Shown: positions 27,239 to 36,593 of the stretch, in pieces
How positions within the stretch are numbered: position 1 is the first letter of the stretch
Layout of the letters: every line of letters starts with the position of its first letter
Source: Rhodoluna limnophila
GTDB taxonomy: Bacteria > Actinomycetota > Actinomycetes > Actinomycetales > Microbacteriaceae
Assembly (NCBI GenBank): GCA_945883505.1
Contig: CAMCXL010000007.1
Coordinates: forward strand, 1 to 64,000
Direction: 5' to 3'
DNA length: 64,000 nt
Position numbers and translations under genes: made by a program
The notes under the pieces: model-generated
Database searches by the model: none
What the model was told of the DNA's origin: nothing
What the model saw: only the letters and a program-made list of their open reading frames with translations

Positions 27239-27315
27239 TGGTAGCGGAGGCGGGACTCGAACCCGCGACCCCACGATTATGAGTCGTGTGCTCTAACCAC
27301 CTGAGCTACCCCGCC
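27239..27315 (-). tRNA. tRNA-Met (elongator, anticodon CAT)
   Basis: 77 nt including an encoded CCA. GGCGGGG pairs with CTCCGCT, the anticodon loop is CTCATAA, and the T loop is GGTTCGAGTCC. The sequence matches elongator rather than initiator Met by its paired first base and its anticodon stem. It lies downstream of tRNA-Thr in the same direction. Confidence 0.93.
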
Positions 27316-27363
27316 GGGGACTTACCTGTATTTGCTTTCGCAACAGGTTTTTTAGATAAGTCG

Positions 27364-27435
<72 letters not shown>

Positions 27436-27477
27436 GGTTATGAGTGTTGCTCGAGCGCATCTCCAGGCAACCGTAAG

Positions 27478-27507
27478 AGATTACCACCTTTGGTTTGGAG
27501 CTGGCAA
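27478..27507 (-). promoter_or_regulatory. Candidate promoter of the tRNA-Thr/tRNA-Met unit
   Basis: Minus-strand TTGCCA (27502-27507) and TAATCT (27478-27483) are 18 bp apart. Transcription would begin about 35 nt before tRNA-Thr. Confidence 0.45.
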
Positions 27508-27559
27508 ACGATTCGACCGGCTAAATAAGGCCCCCACTAGTTGTTCTAAGCTGGAGCCC

Positions 27560-29230
27560 ATGGACTCAAGCGTTTTACACAAATCAATCAAATCTCCCGA
27601 GTGGTGGAGAACTGCTGTCATCTACCAGATTTACCCTCGCTCATTTGCTGATGGCAATGGCGATGGAATTGGGGACTTGAGAGGAACAACCGCGAGGCTC
27701 GAATCGCTTCAGTCTCTCGGCATCGATGCCATTTGGTTCTCACCGTTTTTCAAATCCCCTCAGAAAGATGCCGGCTACGACGTAGCCGACTACAAGACTA
27801 TTGATCCGATCTTTGGAACCAACGAAGAGTTCTATGAATTGCTAGCCAAGGCCCACTCACTGGGACTTCGCATCATCGTGGATATCGTTCCAAACCACTC
27901 CTCCGATCAGCACGAACTCTTTCAAGCTGCCCTTAAGGCAGCGCCTTTCTCACCAGAGAGAGACATGTATGTCTTTAGGGACGGCAAGGGTGAAAACGGC
28001 GAACTACCTCCAAACAACTGGGAGTCGGTATTTGGTGGCAATGCTTGGACCAGAATCACTGAAGCTGATGGCTCGCTGGGCCAGTGGTACCTACACATCT
28101 TTGATTCCTCACAGCCTGACTTCAACTGGGAGAACCCCAAGGTCAGAGAGTTTTTTGAAGGAGTGCTCTCCTTCTGGTTAGACAAGGGAGTCGATGGTTT
28201 CCGCATCGACGTGGCCCACGGTCTAGTTAAAGAAGTTGGTCTTCCCGACGTTCAAGTTGCCGCAACGCACGTCACGGGCGAAAAAGACCGTGAAACCGAG
28301 CACCCGTTCTGGGGTCAAGAAGGTGTTCACGAAATCATTCGCGGTTGGCGCGAGCTTCTAAACACCTACGACGATCGTGCCATGTGTGCCGAGGCCTGGG
28401 TGCTTCCGCTTTCTCGCATGGCCAAGTGGGTCAGACCCGACGAGTATCACCAGACCTTTAACTTTGGATATCTAGAAACCCCCTGGGAGAAAGAGCCACT
28501 CGAGAAGGTGGTCATCGAATCTCTTCAGGAGTTCGGAAAAGTTGGAGCCCCTTCAACCTGGGTGCTTTCTAACCACGACACCATTAGGCACACCTCGAAA
28601 TATGGTGTTCCAAACATCCCAATGCACGGCATGGGTATCGGACCCGACAGCGAACAACCCGATGAAGCAATCGGTCTTAGAAAAGCTCGCGCAGCGTCAG
28701 CTTTCATGCTCGGACTTCCAGGAGGCGCATATATCTACCAGGGCGAAGAGCTCGGTCTTCCTGAGCACACCATGCTGGAAGGCAAATACCGCCAAGACCC
28801 AACCTGGTTTAGAACCAACGGCGAAAGAGTTGGCCGCGACGGTTGCCGCGTACCTATTCCTTGGGAAGCTAACGGCGGAGTAACCTTTGGCTTCAACACA
28901 ACGGGAAAGTCCTGGCTTCCAGCTCCGGAAAGCTTTAAAAGATATGCTCGCGATGCCCAAGACGGAGTTCCGGGGTCCACCCTTGAGCTATACAAGCGAC
29001 TCATAAAAGAACGCAAAGCATTTGCTCTTGGCTCTGGTGAGTTCCGCTTTGCTCCGGAATACTCTTCGGCTAGCACGCTTAGCTATATCAACAACGGCAT
29101 TCTGGTGATTTCAAACTTTGGTCCAGACTCAGTGAATGTTCCAGCAGGTGTTCTACTTGTTACAACCCAGCATGATTTGACGGTTGAGGGTGTCCTAGAA
29201 CACGACCAGACGGCATGGATCAAGCTATAG
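27560..29230 (+). CDS. Alpha-glucosidase, GH13 (first of a tandem pair)
   Basis: A cytoplasmic GH13 enzyme of 556 residues that probably releases glucose from maltose, isomaltose or related oligosaccharides. The GH13 motifs are present: DIVPNHSSDQH, the nucleophile aspartate in DGFRIDVAHG, the acid/base glutamate in CAEAWV, and LSNHDTIRH. There is no signal peptide. The ATG at 27560 is chosen because TAAGCT lies seven bases upstream; a longer in-frame start has no support. The stop codon lies inside the beginning of the second copy. Confidence 0.93.
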   Translation: MDSSVLHKSIKSPEWWRTAVIYQIYPRSFADGNGDGIGDLRGTTARLESLQSLGIDAIWFSPFFKSPQKDAGYDVADYKTIDPIFGTNEEFYELLAKAHSLGLRIIVDIVPNHSSDQHELFQAALKAAPFSPERDMYVFRDGKGENGELPPNNWESVFGGNAWTRITEADGSLGQWYLHIFDSSQPDFNWENPKVREFFEGVLSFWLDKGVDGFRIDVAHGLVKEVGLPDVQVAATHVTGEKDRETEHPFWGQEGVHEIIRGWRELLNTYDDRAMCAEAWVLPLSRMAKWVRPDEYHQTFNFGYLETPWEKEPLEKVVIESLQEFGKVGAPSTWVLSNHDTIRHTSKYGVPNIPMHGMGIGPDSEQPDEAIGLRKARAASAFMLGLPGGAYIYQGEELGLPEHTMLEGKYRQDPTWFRTNGERVGRDGCRVPIPWEANGGVTFGFNTTGKSWLPAPESFKRYARDAQDGVPGSTLELYKRLIKERKAFALGSGEFRFAPEYSSASTLSYINNGILVISNFGPDSVNVPAGVLLVTTQHDLTVEGVLEHDQTAWIKL

Positions 29231-30888
29231 CCAGCCACAAAGCCACTCGGGGTTCGCAGTGGTGGCGATCTGGAGTTATCTACCAGATCTATCCGCGCTC
29301 CTTCGCTGATTCAAACGGCGATGGCATTGGCGACCTAAAGGGCATCGAGCAAAGACTCGATTCCTTGGAGAAGCTGGGCATAGATGCCGTTTGGCTTTCA
29401 CCTTTTTACCTATCGCCCCAAAAAGACGGCGGCTACGACGTGGCAGATTACTGCGACGTCGATCCGCTTTTTGGAACGATTAAAGACTTTGACTCGATGC
29501 TTGAAAAAGCTCATTCGCTTGGAATCAGAGTGATGATTGACCTTGTTCCAAACCACACCTCAGATCAACATCAGTGGTTCCAAAAAGCACTGAAGTCATC
29601 TCCAGGTTCCCCAGAGCGAGAGTTCTACCACTTCAAGGATGGGCTCGGTGAAAACGGCGAGCTACCACCAAACAACTGGGTCTCGATGTTTGGAGGTCCT
29701 GCTTGGACCAGGGTCAAAGAAAAAGATGGATCGTTGGGCCAGTGGTACGTTCACCTGTTTGATTCTTCGCAGCCAGATTTGAACTGGAGCAATGAAAAAG
29801 TCCAAGAGGCTTTTGAAGAGATCTTAAAGTTTTGGTTAGACCGCGGCGTTGATGGTTTTCGAGTGGATCAGCCCCACGCCATGGCTAAAGCCGAAGGTTT
29901 GCCTGATCACCCATACGTTGCCGAAGCCGGAGCTGGCTTTATCGAGGGCAGAGAAAATCCTCCAATGTGGTTCCAGGATGAAGTGCACCCGATCTTTAGG
30001 CGCTGGCGGGAAATCTTGGAAAGCTACGAGGGTGATCGTGCGATGTGTGGCGAGGCCTACGTCTATCCGCTTTCGCTGATGGCCAAGTGGGTAAGACCCG
30101 ATGAATTTCACCAGACTTTTAATTTTCGTTTTCTAGACGCCGGTTGGGATCCCAGCAAGCTCTTTGATGCAATCAACGAATCCTTCGAAGCATTCGATGG
30201 CGTCGGAGCGCCATCGACCTGGGTGCTAAATAATCATGACGTTATGCGACACCGATCTCGCTTTGGTGGAAACTACGGTCGCGCCACAGCATCCGATGGC
30301 GTTGGACCAAACCAACCTCAGCCGGATAACGAGCTTGGTCTAAAAATTGCCAAGGGGGCAACCTTGTTCATGTTGGGTCTTCCCGGAGCAAGTTATATCT
30401 ATCAGGGCGAAGAGCTGGGATTACCTGAGCACACAACCCTCGAGAACAAGTTCCGCCAGGATCCAACTTTTGCCAGAACCGGTGGCCAAAGAGTTGGACG
30501 CGACGGATGTCGCGTTCCACTTCCCTGGGATAAGACCTCCTCCTCTATCGGATTTAGTGAGACGGGAAAGAGCTGGCTTCCCCAACCCGAAAGCTATGGA
30601 TTGCTTGCGAGGTCTGTGCAAGAAAAAGATGAGTCTTCGACACTTTCCTTCTATAGACAGGCTCTCTCGCTTAGAAAAGAACTTGCCCTAGGTGAAGGTT
30701 CTTTTGATTGGGTTCCTGGTCACTTAGGGCCTGACTCTTTGGGCTATGAGAATTCGGGCGTGCAGGTTATTTATAACTTCGGTCAAGAAGATATTGATCT
30801 TGGTTCTGCCGAGGTCTTGATCTCTAGTGAGCCAATTGTTGGCGGAGTGCTTGAAAAGAATCAGTGTGTCTGGCTTAGGAATGCTTAG
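29215..30888 (+). CDS. Alpha-glucosidase, GH13 (second of a tandem pair)
   Basis: A 557-residue paralogue of the preceding enzyme, alignable end to end (WWRSGVIYQIYPRSFAD, DLVPNHTSDQH, DGFRVDQPHAM, CGEAYV, LNNHDVMRH). The catalytic residues are intact, so both copies should be active, maybe with different linkage or chain-length preference. The ATG overlaps the end of the first gene by 16 bp, pointing to coupled translation. It converges with an MFS gene after 3 bp. Confidence 0.93.
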   Translation: MDQAIASHKATRGSQWWRSGVIYQIYPRSFADSNGDGIGDLKGIEQRLDSLEKLGIDAVWLSPFYLSPQKDGGYDVADYCDVDPLFGTIKDFDSMLEKAHSLGIRVMIDLVPNHTSDQHQWFQKALKSSPGSPEREFYHFKDGLGENGELPPNNWVSMFGGPAWTRVKEKDGSLGQWYVHLFDSSQPDLNWSNEKVQEAFEEILKFWLDRGVDGFRVDQPHAMAKAEGLPDHPYVAEAGAGFIEGRENPPMWFQDEVHPIFRRWREILESYEGDRAMCGEAYVYPLSLMAKWVRPDEFHQTFNFRFLDAGWDPSKLFDAINESFEAFDGVGAPSTWVLNNHDVMRHRSRFGGNYGRATASDGVGPNQPQPDNELGLKIAKGATLFMLGLPGASYIYQGEELGLPEHTTLENKFRQDPTFARTGGQRVGRDGCRVPLPWDKTSSSIGFSETGKSWLPQPESYGLLARSVQEKDESSTLSFYRQALSLRKELALGEGSFDWVPGHLGPDSLGYENSGVQVIYNFGQEDIDLGSAEVLISSEPIVGGVLEKNQCVWLRNA

Positions 30889-30891
30889 GAA

Positions 30892-32193
30892 TTAGTCAGG
30901 AGTCTGGGCAGAAGGCCCAGTGGAGGCGTGTGCTGCAGCAACAGCTCTTTTTCCTGCCGGCAGCAAAACAGCAACCACAGCAACCAGTACTGTGAACGCC
31001 CCGGTGACAATTAGAAGTATCTCAACAGAAACAATGTCGGCAAGGGGTCCAAGCACCGCCATGCCAATTGGCATGGCAACTGCCATCACAATCCCCACAA
31101 AACCAAAGACTCTTCCCTGGCGCTCCGGCTCCACAGTTTCTTGAAGCAGTGTCAGAGAAGAAGTAGAGAATGCTGGCACGGCAAGACCGATTAGGAAAAA
31201 CAAGCTGTAGAAAACAATCAGGTTGGTTGTGAATCCCATAACAACAGCAAGAACACCAAAGATGATTGATGATCCAACCATCATTCCCAGGCGGTCCACC
31301 TTGGAAGCAAAGACTGCCATCAGCGCACCGCCTGCCACCATTCCAATTCCAAAAGACAGCTCCAGAATAGTGAGCAGCCAAACGTCTGATCCAAAGGTGC
31401 GAACCAGCATTAGCGGAGAAAGATTTGAAGGTGCAACAACTAGCAAAAACACGATCGAGTAAATAACCATTACCCAGCGCACCAGGTCATTGCTGAAAAT
31501 GTATTGCAAGCCTTCTCTAAGGTCAGCGAAATAAGAGGGCTTTTCATCACTTGCCGCGCGCTCGAGAGTTGGAACAGCAATAGTTGCCAATAGCGACAGC
31601 CCAATTACTGCCGTTACAACGTCTATGAACAAGATCGCCGACAGAGACATTTTTGAGTAAATTCCTGCGGCTGCCACAGGGCCAAGAATCAGAAGGGAAG
31701 ATTGAACACTGCTGTTGATGCCGTTGACTCTCATCAGTTTGTCGGTTGGAACAATTTGTGGCAGCAGTGCCGAAATGGCAGGCATCTGAATTCCGGCGCC
31801 AACGGAGCGAACTGCCATCACTAGAAAAATCAGCCACAGGTCATCAACTCCGGAAAGCATGAAAAACGCCAGGCCCAGGGTAGCCAAGGCAATTGTTGAA
31901 TCGGAGATGATGATCATCACTTTTCGATTTATTCGGTCGGCCCAAACCCCAGCAAAGATGGAAACAATTGCCTGAGGCAAAAAGCCAAAGATTGCTGCCA
32001 GGGCCAGCACAACTCCTGATTTGGTTGTGAGCGTTAGGTGCCAAAGCAGCGCGTACTGAACCAGCAGGGAACCAAAGGTAGAAATGGTCTGGCCCACTAG
32101 GAATACGGTGACCCTTTTTTTCCAGCCCGGTAGATTTGCGCTGGCTGTTGAGTCACTGCCTACTTGAGTTGAAGCCTGCGGGGTCTGATCCAA
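30892..32193 (-). CDS. MFS transporter (drug efflux/EntS-like)
   Basis: A major facilitator protein of 433 residues with about twelve transmembrane segments. The start VTVFLVGQTISTFGSLLVQYALLWHLT and the A-motif-like GVWADRINRKVMIIISD resemble macrolide-efflux and enterobactin-export type carriers. The C-terminal tail is cytoplasmic. The start is TTG with AAGGA at proper spacing. The substrate is unknown; its location after the glucosidases gives no clear hint. Confidence 0.85.
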   Translation of the reverse strand: MDQTPQASTQVGSDSTASANLPGWKKRVTVFLVGQTISTFGSLLVQYALLWHLTLTTKSGVVLALAAIFGFLPQAIVSIFAGVWADRINRKVMIIISDSTIALATLGLAFFMLSGVDDLWLIFLVMAVRSVGAGIQMPAISALLPQIVPTDKLMRVNGINSSVQSSLLILGPVAAAGIYSKMSLSAILFIDVVTAVIGLSLLATIAVPTLERAASDEKPSYFADLREGLQYIFSNDLVRWVMVIYSIVFLLVVAPSNLSPLMLVRTFGSDVWLLTILELSFGIGMVAGGALMAVFASKVDRLGMMVGSSIIFGVLAVVMGFTTNLIVFYSLFFLIGLAVPAFSTSSLTLLQETVEPERQGRVFGFVGIVMAVAMPIGMAVLGPLADIVSVEILLIVTGAFTVLVAVVAVLLPAGKRAVAAAHASTGPSAQTPD

Positions 32194-32219
32194 TTTTTTC
32201 CTTAGCGTTGTAAGAGTAA

Positions 32220-32247
32220 AAACCCCAGCCGTGGAGGGCTGGGGTTT
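32220..32247 (-). terminator. Terminator after tRNA-Tyr
   Basis: An 11-bp stem (AAACCCCAGCC/GGCTGGGGTTT) with a 6-nt loop, followed on the minus strand by TTTTTACTCTT, directly after the 3' end of tRNA-Tyr and before the MFS gene. Confidence 0.9.
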
Positions 32248-32249
32248 CG

Positions 32250-32331
32250 TGGCTAGTGAGGGATTCGAACCCCCGAAGGCTGAGCCAGCTGATTTACAGT
32301 CAGTTCCCTTTGGCCACTTGGGTAACTAGCC
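32250..32331 (-). tRNA. tRNA-Tyr (anticodon GTA)
   Basis: A class II tRNA of 82 nt. The acceptor stem GGCTAGT/ACTAGCC, anticodon loop CTGTAAA (GTA), long variable arm and T loop GGTTCGAATCC are clear. CCA is not encoded. A strong terminator follows. Confidence 0.95.
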
Positions 32332-32435
32332 ATCTGTTTGTTTTGCTTTTGGAACCCTAAAAGAATACCAATATTTACCTCTCCTCCCGACCCCGTATTT
32401 CAGGGCCTCAAATGCTGTTCTTGTAAACTGTTGGC

Positions 32436-32924
32436 ATGGCTGATTCCTCATTCGACATCGTAAGCAAAGTAGACCCGCAAGAAATTGCCAACGCCTTGAA
32501 CCAGGCTTCCAAGGAGGTCGAGCAGCGCTACGACTTTAAGGGGGTTGGTGCCTCCATCGAGGAATCCGGCGAGAAGATCCTTATAAAAGCCAACAGCGAA
32601 GAACGGGCCAAGGCTGTTCTTGATGTTTTCCAGTCCAAGCTTGTTAAGCGCGGTATCTCCCTGAAGAGCTTGGAAGATGGCAAGCCCTTTGCCTCCGGCA
32701 AAGAGTTTCGCATCGAATGCAAGATCAAAGAGGGTATCTCTCAAGAATCAGCCAAGAAGATCAACAAACTAATCCGCGATGAGGGACCAAAGAGCGTCAA
32801 GTCTCAGATTCAAGGCGATGAGCTTAGAGTCAGTAGCAAATCTCGCGACGATCTTCAGGAGCTTCAGGCTTTGCTAAAGAGCAAAGACTTGGATGTTGAC
32901 CTGCAGTTTGTGAACTACCGCTAG
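32436..32924 (+). CDS. YajQ family nucleotide-binding protein
   Basis: 162 residues, full-length match to YajQ: starts [20 protein letters not shown], contains [12 protein letters not shown] and [16 protein letters not shown] and ends VDLQFVNYR. Members bind c-di-GMP or nucleic acid in some bacteria; the role in actinobacteria is not established. TAAACT lies six bases before the ATG, so it is probably leaderless. It converges with the next MFS gene. Confidence 0.93.
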   Translation: MADSSFDIVSKVDPQEIANALNQASKEVEQRYDFKGVGASIEESGEKILIKANSEERAKAVLDVFQSKLVKRGISLKSLEDGKPFASGKEFRIECKIKEGISQESAKKINKLIRDEGPKSVKSQIQGDELRVSSKSRDDLQELQALLKSKDLDVDLQFVNYR

Positions 32925-32935
32925 AGCTTTTTTAT

Positions 32936-34195
32936 CTAGAGCTGATCCACCACAGTAATTGGACCAGTGAGTGGGAAGGCATTTTCAACAGCTTCCTTAC
33001 GCTTGGAGTTCTTGGCAACTCGGCCGGCCAAAATACCTGCGATAAACATCATCGCGACTGGGAAGACAAAAGCTAAGACCAGACCAATACCTTCCGCCAA
33101 AGCACCCATGAAGATCTTGGCAACAATCACAGCCAGAGCGTTCACCAGAGACATCCTTGAAAGTGCCTGAGCTGTTGTTAGCCCCTTAACGTGACCGGCG
33201 GCACCAAAAAACGATGGCACCATCGGCGCCAAACCAAAACCGCTCACTGCCCAAAACAGTGACAGCACGATCATGGCCAGGATTGGGCTCACTGGAACAA
33301 GTGGTGGGGCAACTATGACGCCAAGCGCCATGGCAACCGCTCCACCAATTCCACCCCATTTGGATAGATCGCTGATGTGATAGTTCTTGGTGGCCCGACC
33401 AATCAATAAACGCCCCGCGATCATCGCTACCGTAAAGGCGGTGAACGGAATAGCTCCAAGGGTTGGGTTTAGCAACATGACCTGCTTGGCAAATACCGCT
33501 GACCAGTCCATCATCACCAGCTCGGGAAATACTCCTGCAAAAAAACCGAAGGCCAAAAGCCAAAGCTGGTTGGGAGACTTGAAGAAGGGAACTTTCTCAG
33601 CGGCTTGGCGTTCCTCGCGGTGACCATCCTCGGAAGGCTTGAGCATCGACCTGATCGAAACCTCAAAGGCAACAATGGCTAGCAGACCCACCAAAACAAG
33701 GTGAAGCTGGAGCGACATAAAACTTGCCAAGATTCCGGAAACAGCTGCGCTGATTCCAGCTCCGATGCTCCAGGCTGCGTGGAATTTGCCAAGAATTACT
33801 TTCTTGACTTTTTTCTGAAGCATTACCGATTGAGCGTTCACGGCGATGTTGAAAAAGCTCATGCTGAACATCATGGCCGCGTGAAAAGCAAAATACATCC
33901 AACCGTTGGTGGCAAGACCGAGGCTTGCCGTTGTCACAACAATCATCAGGCTCGAAACTCGAACAATTGGTCTGGTGCCATATTTTCCAACTAGACGGTT
34001 TGTAATTAAGAGCGGGATCAAAGATCCAAGCCCCGCGAGACCAATGATCAGACCCCAGAGTGCAAAGCTGACATCAATCTGCTCGATGATCTCTGGGATG
34101 CGGGGTAAGTAGGTGATTGCTAGAAATCCCTGGATGAAAAAAGCTGCAACGAGGGCGAACTCGGCGCTCTTGGTTCTTTCCTTGGTTAGCTCCAC
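32936..34195 (-). CDS. MFS transporter (YbjJ-like)
   Basis: 419 residues with about twelve transmembrane helices. It resembles the YbjJ/fucose permease-like branch of MFS (FIQGFLAITYLPRIPEIIEQ, LAGLGSLIPLLITNRLVGKYGTRPIVR, NIAVNAQSVMLQKK). The substrate is unknown. The GTG start directly follows the TAA of the ferredoxin-NADP reductase gene, suggesting coupling with it. Confidence 0.83.
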   Translation of the reverse strand: MELTKERTKSAEFALVAAFFIQGFLAITYLPRIPEIIEQIDVSFALWGLIIGLAGLGSLIPLLITNRLVGKYGTRPIVRVSSLMIVVTTASLGLATNGWMYFAFHAAMMFSMSFFNIAVNAQSVMLQKKVKKVILGKFHAAWSIGAGISAAVSGILASFMSLQLHLVLVGLLAIVAFEVSIRSMLKPSEDGHREERQAAEKVPFFKSPNQLWLLAFGFFAGVFPELVMMDWSAVFAKQVMLLNPTLGAIPFTAFTVAMIAGRLLIGRATKNYHISDLSKWGGIGGAVAMALGVIVAPPLVPVSPILAMIVLSLFWAVSGFGLAPMVPSFFGAAGHVKGLTTAQALSRMSLVNALAVIVAKIFMGALAEGIGLVLAFVFPVAMMFIAGILAGRVAKNSKRKEAVENAFPLTGPITVVDQL

Positions 34196-35557
34196 TTAGG
34201 ATTTTTCTCCCTTAGCGATATTTAAAAAGTCTTCTCTCTCAACAAGCTTGATTCGCTTGCGCTCCTGGGCCTGACCCAGGCGTTTTTCTTCGGCGTCTAT
34301 CTTTAGCCACTCTGGCCAACCGACATACTCAACACCGCGGCTATCCATCAGTGAAACAATTGCCTCTTCCTCAGGGGAAACTGGCTGCCACCAGGTTGGC
34401 TTATCTTCAATGATCTGCGCGATTGTTTCAATCGCGTCTGATTTGGTGTGTCCGATCAGTCCAACCGGTCCGCGCTTAATCCATCCGGTTGCATAGACAC
34501 CCTTTATGTGGGCTCCGGAGGAATCCAGAACTCGGCCCTTGTCGTTTGGAATGATTCCAGATTTTGAGTCAAATGGAATCTCAGCCAATTCAGATCCAAA
34601 GTAGCCAACCGCGCGATAAACCGCCTGCACCGGAATCTCTCGGAATTGCCCGGTGGCAACTACCCCACCATTGCCATCTAGTTTGGTTCGCTCAATCTTT
34701 AGAGCTTTCACTTTTCCGTTTTCGCCGATGATTTCAACCGGTGAGGAGAAAAAGTGTAGGTGGAGGCGCTTAGCTGCTCCGGTTTGTTCTTTGGTTCTTA
34801 GCTCCTCGAGGGTTTTGACCATCACGCGAGTTTGATTATTACTCTCGATCTGCTTATTTGATCCCTCGTCGTACTGGAAATCCTCGTCGTGAACGATGGT
34901 GTCAACGCCATCAACGTGAACAGCTTCTCGAAGCTCAAGCGGAGAGAACTTCACCTGGGCTGGGCCACGACGGCCAAAGACGTGAACATCGGTAGCGTTC
35001 GAGCTAAGTAGGCCTTTGTAAACATTTTCTGGAATATCTGTTTCGAGCATTCGGGCAGGTGATTTCACTAGAACCCTTGCAACATCGAGGGCGACGTTGC
35101 CGTTTCCAATAACGGCCACCTCTTTGGCGCTTAGGTCCCAGCTTCTTTCGAAGTCCGGGTGAGCGTCGTACCAGTTAACAAAAGCTGCAGCCCCGACAGA
35201 GCCCTCAAGTTCGACTCCTGGAATATTCAACTCCGCGTCCTGCACGGCACCGGTTGCAAAAATCACTGCGTTGTAGTGCTTTTTTAGATCATCTAAAGTG
35301 ATGTCCTTACCGTAGGTGACGTTTCCAAAAAACCGGATGTCACCGCGGTCCAGAACCTCATAGAGTGCCTTGATGATTCCCTTGATTCTGGGATGATCGG
35401 GAGCAACCCCGTAGCGAACCAAACCGTAGGGAGCTGGAAGTAAATCAAACAGATCAACCGAAACATCAAAGTCGCGGATTTCGGATTTGATTAAAAGATC
35501 TGCGGCATAGATTCCGGCAGGACCCGCGCCAACGATTGCAAGCCTGAGCTTTGACAT
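34196..35557 (-). CDS. Ferredoxin/flavodoxin-NADP+ reductase (FprA-type)
   Basis: An FAD oxidoreductase of the adrenodoxin-reductase-like FprA type, 453 residues. The FAD fold starts at residue 5 (LAIVGAGPAGIYAADLL). The NADP fold is at AVIGNGNVALDVARVL. Also typical are APYGLVRYGVAPDHP and KGVYATGWIKRGPVGLIGHTKSDA. It moves electrons between NADPH and ferredoxin-like proteins. AAGGA is upstream of the ATG. It lies between the polyprenyl synthase and MFS genes on the same strand. Confidence 0.92.
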   Translation of the reverse strand: MSKLRLAIVGAGPAGIYAADLLIKSEIRDFDVSVDLFDLLPAPYGLVRYGVAPDHPRIKGIIKALYEVLDRGDIRFFGNVTYGKDITLDDLKKHYNAVIFATGAVQDAELNIPGVELEGSVGAAAFVNWYDAHPDFERSWDLSAKEVAVIGNGNVALDVARVLVKSPARMLETDIPENVYKGLLSSNATDVHVFGRRGPAQVKFSPLELREAVHVDGVDTIVHDEDFQYDEGSNKQIESNNQTRVMVKTLEELRTKEQTGAAKRLHLHFFSSPVEIIGENGKVKALKIERTKLDGNGGVVATGQFREIPVQAVYRAVGYFGSELAEIPFDSKSGIIPNDKGRVLDSSGAHIKGVYATGWIKRGPVGLIGHTKSDAIETIAQIIEDKPTWWQPVSPEEEAIVSLMDSRGVEYVGWPEWLKIDAEEKRLGQAQERKRIKLVEREDFLNIAKGEKS

Positions 35558-35582
35558 CTTTTTTTCTTTTCCTTAAAGATCT

Positions 35583-36593
35583 TTAGTTTTGGCGCTCGAT
35601 TACCGCATCGGCAAAGTTGGTAAGGGCTTCGCGAACTGGTCCCGCTGGCAAATCTACTAGAGCTGCAATTGCCTGATCGGCCCAGCGCTTGGCCTCTTGG
35701 AAAGCACGCTCGGTTGCTGGGTGCTTGCGCATTTGTTCAATCACTTTGGTCAGTTGGACATCATCATCGAGCCCGGCATCAATTATCTCAACTAGCTTGG
35801 CTGATTCGCTATCTGATTTGGCATCCTGCCTCAAATAAAGCACCGGAAGGGTTGGAACCTGGGCCCTGAGGTCAGTGCCCGGGGTCTTACCCGAAACTTG
35901 TCCGTCCGAGTAAATATCCAGCACATCGTCGATGAGCTGGAAGGCAACCCCGATTGCTTCACCGTATTTTCTAACCGGCTCGCGAAGCGATTCATCGGCG
36001 CCCGAGAACAATACGCCAAGCTCGGCGGAGGCAGAGATCAAAGATCCGGTTTTATCCGAAAGCACACTCAGGTAGTGATCAATAACGTCCTGGCCTTCGG
36101 CCGGACCAACTGTTTCATTCAGTTGCCCAAGACACAGTCTCTCGAAGGTATCGGCCTGCAAAGTTAAAGCTTTCTCGCCAAGTTTTGAAACTATCTGCGA
36201 TGCTCTTGCAAATAACAGATCACCGGTCAAGATGGCAACGTTGTTACCCCAGATCTCGTGAGCTGAATCAACACCTCTTCTTTTGGGAGCGTTATCCATA
36301 ACATCGTCGTGATACAAAGTTCCGATATGGGTTAGTTCAACTACCACGGCAGCTTGAATGACTTTTTCTTGGGTTGACTCACCCAGCTGCGCGCAGAGCA
36401 AAACAAGTGTTGGTCTGATTCTTTTGCCACCGGCATCGATTAGATGTCTGGTGGTGACCTTGGCAATTGGGTCGGTGTGCTTTACAGCTTCAATCAGCTG
36501 CTGCTCTACTAACTCCAGGCCAGACTCGAGCTTCGCGAGTAGGTCTTTGTCAGCGACCTTGCGAAGCTGCTTTGGCAGCGAGGTTTTCGGCAT
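35583..36593 (-). CDS. Polyprenyl diphosphate synthase (trans, long chain)
   Basis: 336 residues. It condenses isopentenyl diphosphate into the menaquinone side chain. Both aspartate-rich motifs are intact: FARM-type DDVMD near residues 94-98 and DDVLD near residues 218-222. GGKRIRPTLVLL is the substrate-binding motif. The ATG overlaps the menG stop by one base (TAATG), so the side-chain and ring-methylation enzymes are co-expressed. The chain length cannot be read with certainty. Confidence 0.93.
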   Translation of the reverse strand: MPKTSLPKQLRKVADKDLLAKLESGLELVEQQLIEAVKHTDPIAKVTTRHLIDAGGKRIRPTLVLLCAQLGESTQEKVIQAAVVVELTHIGTLYHDDVMDNAPKRRGVDSAHEIWGNNVAILTGDLLFARASQIVSKLGEKALTLQADTFERLCLGQLNETVGPAEGQDVIDHYLSVLSDKTGSLISASAELGVLFSGADESLREPVRKYGEAIGVAFQLIDDVLDIYSDGQVSGKTPGTDLRAQVPTLPVLYLRQDAKSDSESAKLVEIIDAGLDDDVQLTKVIEQMRKHPATERAFQEAKRWADQAIAALVDLPAGPVREALTNFADAVIERQN

